Source of the DNA: Microlunatus endophyticus
GTDB taxonomy: Bacteria; Actinomycetota; Actinomycetes; Propionibacteriales; Propionibacteriaceae
DNA: 64,000 bases
Assembly: GCF_014646195.1 (NCBI RefSeq)
Contig: NZ_BMMZ01000007.1
Coordinates: forward strand, 166,589-230,588
Reading direction: 5' to 3'
Below are positions 61,492-64,000 of this stretch, piece after piece. Position 1 is the stretch's first letter. Every line of letters starts with the position of its first letter. Below the pieces are notes generated by a model that searched no databases, was not told the origin of the DNA, and worked only from the letters and a program-made list of their open reading frames with translations. A program made the position numbers and the translations under genes.

Positions 61492-62220
61492 TCAGGCCCC
61501 GGCCGGTGTGTGCACCAGCATCCGGGTGTTGCCGATCTCGATCCGCGACCCCTCGCCGATCGCGGCCCGCTGCACCCGACGGCCATCGACCAGCACGCCG
61601 TTGGTCGATCCCAGGTCGATGATCTCCAGGTCCAGGCCGCCACCGCGGTTGGTCACCTGGATCTCGGCGTGCCGGCGCGAGATGCCGGGATCGTTGATTC
61701 GCAGGTCGGCATCGGTGCCCCGGCCGATCACCAGGCCCGGTGGCTTCAGCGGATGCCGCATCCCGTTGACCTCCAGCACCATCCGGCTGCGCAGCTGCGA
61801 CACCGGGACCGCTGCCGGGCCGGCGGTGCGGGGCGCCGGATCCGTACGGGCGTCGACCGCCGACGAGCTCACCGAGAACCGGCCCGTGGGCAGCGTGTCG
61901 TCCAGCTCCAGATGGATCATGATCGGGCCGTTGAAGACGTAGCCCATGTCCTGGGCGTGCTGCTTCAGCTCGGGCAGCAGCTCGTTCATCAGGGTCTTGC
62001 CGTACGGAGCCAGCCGGTCATAGTCGTGCCGGGACAGTCGCACGACGAACTCGTTGGGAACCAGTCGTCGGTCGCGGGACAGCAGCTTCGCCTCGGCGTC
62101 CAGCTCGCGTTGCAGCCGGGCCGCGATCTCCACGGGCTGCACGTCGCCCTTGAAGGCGCGCGCGAAAACGCCGTTGACGGCGCCCTCGATGCGGCGCTCG
62201 AACCGGTCGAAGACTCCCAC
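61492..62220 (-). CDS. fhaA: FHA domain protein FhaA
   Basis: A 242-residue protein with an N-terminal FhaA_N (DUF3662) domain (VGVFDRFERRIEGAVNGVFA; LSRDRRLVPNEFVVRLS) and a C-terminal FHA domain (LVIGRGTDADLRINDPGISR; LGSTNGVLVDG). GTG 62220 has AAAGG six bases upstream. A TTG at 62226 would touch that site. First gene of the reverse operon fhaA-fhaB-pstP-rodA-pbpA-pknB. Mycobacterial FhaA has a longer linker between the domains. Confidence 0.93.
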   Translation of the reverse strand: MGVFDRFERRIEGAVNGVFARAFKGDVQPVEIAARLQRELDAEAKLLSRDRRLVPNEFVVRLSRHDYDRLAPYGKTLMNELLPELKQHAQDMGYVFNGPIMIHLELDDTLPTGRFSVSSSAVDARTDPAPRTAGPAAVPVSQLRSRMVLEVNGMRHPLKPPGLVIGRGTDADLRINDPGISRRHAEIQVTNRGGGLDLEIIDLGSTNGVLVDGRRVQRAAIGEGSRIEIGNTRMLVHTPAGA

Positions 62221-62423
62221 GCCCAACCTTTCCGTACGCTGCGGAGATCGGATGCTTCAGGCACCCGGTTGCGGGCGCGTGGCCCACGTGACAGAAGTTG
62301 ATCGTATCCGGGACCGCGAAAAGTGCCGGAATCCGCCGCTCGAGCGTGTGCGTGCCGCCCGGACTCTTGGCAGACTCTCAGAGCGGATCCGGAGTCGATG
62401 GACAGACCAGGAGAATCAGACCA

Positions 62424-63356
62424 ATGAGCCGTCCGAAGGTGTGCGTCGTCGGGGCGTCGAATATCGACCTGATCAGCTACGTGCCCCGATTGCCGGCACT
62501 CGGGGAAACGCTGCACGGCAGCACTTTCCGGACCGGTTTCGGCGGAAAGGGCGCCAATCAGGCGGTGATGGCGGCCAAGCTCGGCGCGGATGTGGTGATG
62601 GTCGGCAAGCTCGGCACGGACGATTTCGGCGATCGTACGCTCGCCAACTTTCGCGAACTGGGCATAGACACCTCACAGGTGTCTCGCAGCGACGAGGCGG
62701 CCACCGGCGTCGCCCCGATCATGGTCGCGCCGGACGGTAGTAATGCAATCGTGATCGTCACCGGTGCCAACGATCTGCTCGACGCCGACGACATTGCCGC
62801 TGCTCGGCCGTCATTCCGGGAGTCGGGCGTGGTGATCTGCCAGCTGGAGATACCCGTCGGGGTGACGCTGGCGGCGCTCCGGGCGGCCCGGGACGAAGGC
62901 ACCCGCACCATCCTGAATCCGGCCCCGGCACGCGAGGACCTGGCACCGGAACTGCTGGGCAGCTGCGACCTGCTCTGCCCGAACCAGTCCGAGGCCGCCC
63001 TGCTGGCCGGGCATCCCGTCGACACGGTCTCACAGGCGGCGAACGCAGCGCGCGAACTGCTCGCCCGCGGACCGGGCGCGGTGCTGATCACGCTCGGCGG
63101 GGATGGGTGCGTGGTGGCCGACGAGGGCGGTGTCGACCAGATTCCGGGCGTGACCGTCGAGGCGGTCGACAGCACCGGCGCCGGAGACGCCTTCGTCGGT
63201 GCGCTCGGCTACTACCTCGCCCGGGGCGACGAGCTGCGCAGCGCAGCGAGCTGGGCCAACCGGATCGCGGCGCTGAGCGTGACCGCGCCGGGGACCCAGA
63301 CCAGCTATCCGGAGCGAGTGGAGTTGCCGCCGGACATGCTCGCCAGCCTGGCGTGA
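62424..63356 (+). CDS. ribokinase (PfkB family)
   Basis: A 310-residue carbohydrate kinase. VCVVGASNIDLISYV and GFGGKGANQAVMAAKLG are the sugar-binding region of ribokinases. VDSTGAGDAFVGALGYYLA is the ATP-binding motif with the catalytic Asp. Probable reaction: ribose to ribose-5-phosphate. ATG 62424 has AGGAGA upstream. The frame extends back 42 codons without a good start. It lies between fhaA and tRNA-Leu, where other actinobacteria have no such gene. Confidence 0.88.
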   Translation: MSRPKVCVVGASNIDLISYVPRLPALGETLHGSTFRTGFGGKGANQAVMAAKLGADVVMVGKLGTDDFGDRTLANFRELGIDTSQVSRSDEAATGVAPIMVAPDGSNAIVIVTGANDLLDADDIAAARPSFRESGVVICQLEIPVGVTLAALRAARDEGTRTILNPAPAREDLAPELLGSCDLLCPNQSEAALLAGHPVDTVSQAANAARELLARGPGAVLITLGGDGCVVADEGGVDQIPGVTVEAVDSTGAGDAFVGALGYYLARGDELRSAASWANRIAALSVTAPGTQTSYPERVELPPDMLASLA

Positions 63357-63430
63357 TAACGACGTCGTCCGCGTTCGCAGAAGGACCTGCGATGGGGGCG
63401 GTGAAGGCCAACCAGGGCGACGTTGTTATC
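63355..63430. other. long-range inverted repeat after the ribokinase gene
   Basis: GATAACGACGTC (63355-63366) pairs with GACGTTGTTATC (63419-63430) at 11 of 12 positions across 52 bases. Inside, CGCAG and CTGCG form a further small stem. It begins at the ribokinase stop. It may help end transcription before the tRNA, but there is no T tract. Confidence 0.35.
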
Positions 63431-63519
63431 AAGCTCTTCGATGCGGTGTTCGGGTTGATGTCGTGCTAATGTTTCGCGTCGGTTCGCATGGGTCTCCCGT
63501 CGGGTGTCATGCGGACAGC

Positions 63520-63602
63520 GCGCGAGTGGCGGAACGGCAGACGCGCTGGCTTCAGGTGCCAGTGCCCGAAAGGGTGTGAGGGTTCAAATCCCTCCTCGCG
63601 CA
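63520..63602 (+). tRNA. tRNA-Leu (CAG)
   Basis: An 83-base class II tRNA. Acceptor GCGCGAG (63520-63526) pairs with CTCGCGC (63595-63601), with discriminator A at 63602. Anticodon stem CTGGC/GCCAG encloses TTCAGGT with anticodon CAG at 63553-63555, decoding CTG. A long variable arm follows, then T-loop TTCAAAT. CCA is not encoded. A leucine tRNA is also found beside fhaA in Mycobacterium. Confidence 0.95.
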
Positions 63603-63631
63603 CGCTGTGATGTCGCAAGACATCGGCATAG

Positions 63632-63675
63632 CCCGAACCCTCAGTTTGAGGGTTCGGGTTTTTGGTTTTTTGGGG
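63632..63675 (+). terminator. rho-independent terminator of tRNA-Leu
   Basis: A perfect 12-base stem CCCGAACCCTCA / TGAGGGTTCGGG (63632-63643 and 63647-63658) with a GTT loop, followed by T5 and a further T6. Strong intrinsic terminator on the forward strand. Its stem also holds the stop codon of the reverse-strand transposase. Confidence 0.92.
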
Positions 63676-64000
63676 GTCTGCCTGGTCGGGTGCCGAGGGG
63701 CTGGTAGTCGCGGTTTGGGTTGATGTCCAGTTCGCGGAGGAGTTCTCCGGTGGTGGCGTTGATGACTTCGACGTGGAGGTCGTGGACGAGTAGGAGAACG
63801 CGGGTTCGGGCGTGGGTTCGTCCGATGCCGATGTGGCGGAGTTTGCCGGCGACGCGGAGGGTGACGGAGCCGGATTTGTCGATGATGTCTTCTCGGACGC
63901 GGTCGTGGCTGTCGGTGCTGCGGTCGGTGCCGTGGCTGGTGGGGTTGGCCTTGGGGCGTGCGGTGTAGGCGGTGGCCGGGGTGGCTTGGTGAGGTAGTGA
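63641..64000 (-). CDS. IS481-type transposase, C-terminal part
   Basis: The reverse strand is open for 119 codons from the window edge to a TGA at 63643-63641. The translation starts SLPHQATPATAYTARPKANP, the usual last piece of the integrase core (RPHRSLP... ATAYTARPKA). It continues with the C-terminal beta domain of IS481 transposases (GSVTLRVAGKLRHIGIGRTH; RVLLLVHDLHVEVINATTGE; ELDINPNRDYQPLG). The catalytic DDE part lies outside the window. The last residues (NQKPEPSN) are encoded by the tRNA terminator, so the terminal inverted repeat should lie near here. Confidence 0.8.
   Translation of the reverse strand, partial: SLPHQATPATAYTARPKANPTSHGTDRSTDSHDRVREDIIDKSGSVTLRVAGKLRHIGIGRTHARTRVLLLVHDLHVEVINATTGELLRELDINPNRDYQPLGTRPGRPPKNQKPEPSN

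Noticed and set aside
63392..63469. Possible 25-residue peptide (MGAVKANQGDVVIKLFDAVF...) before tRNA-Leu
   Set aside because: It has an ATG with GAAGGA upstream, but it overlaps the inverted repeat and the tRNA promoter region. Nothing else supports coding.

Overview
The window is about 64 kb of high-GC DNA from an actinobacterium, read as a chromosomal segment not far from oriC. The evidence is the block fhaA-fhaB-pstP-rodA-pbpA-pknB with crgA, a DUF881 gene, a trpG/pabA-type amidotransferase and tRNA-Leu(CAG), an order familiar from the origin-proximal region of Mycobacterium and other actinobacteria. Frequent GTG/TTG starts, Tat lipoproteins and sugar ABC transporters without their own ATPase fit the phylum. 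A Propionibacteriales (Microlunatus-like) host is my guess, not shown by the sequence.

Layout. 1-2.4 kb: 3' end of a large helicase-nuclease protein of a type linked to phage defence, facing an unrecognised helical protein. 2.4-8.8 kb: amidohydrolase, two small orphan proteins, a NagB-like sugar-phosphate enzyme, two Gfo/Idh/MocA oxidoreductases and an AAA/DUF4143 ATPase with a large dyad over its promoter. 8.8-16.5 kb: a sugar-uptake operon (GH39 glycosidase, aldo/keto reductase, two permeases, binding protein, SDR) divergent from a GntR/FCD regulator, with an inverted repeat between them. 16.5-22.6 kb: accessory genes (Uma2 nuclease, amidase, TPR protein, zinc alcohol dehydrogenase) and two decayed genes, a RibD/DHFR-like reductase and a secreted GH43-like enzyme.

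22.6-38.8 kb: the most notable region, a probable sulfated-glycan utilisation locus. It has a LacI-type regulator, a 1379-residue Tat-exported GH2 enzyme, a binding protein and two permeases, a second cytoplasmic GH2, three type I sulfatases with the C-x-P-S-R formylglycine motif, and an SGNH esterase. The parts suggest outside trimming, import of still-sulfated oligosaccharides, then desulfation, deacylation and glycosidic cleavage inside the cell. A LacI-like operator lies between the two divergent sulfatase genes.

38.8-50.2 kb: LysR regulator with an NmrA-like reductase, an ABC-2 exporter with a GbsR/MarR-like regulator, a class IV aminotransferase, a secreted trypsin-like protease, a MATE exporter, and an SDR plus thiolase. 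50.2-63.4 kb: the cell-division and envelope-signalling block, with a CrgA that has two CrgA units in one chain, interrupted by a TIM-barrel sugar isomerase, an AlkB-like oxygenase and a ribokinase. The right end holds tRNA-Leu(CAG), a strong terminator, and the 3' end of an IS481-type transposase whose stop codon lies inside that terminator.
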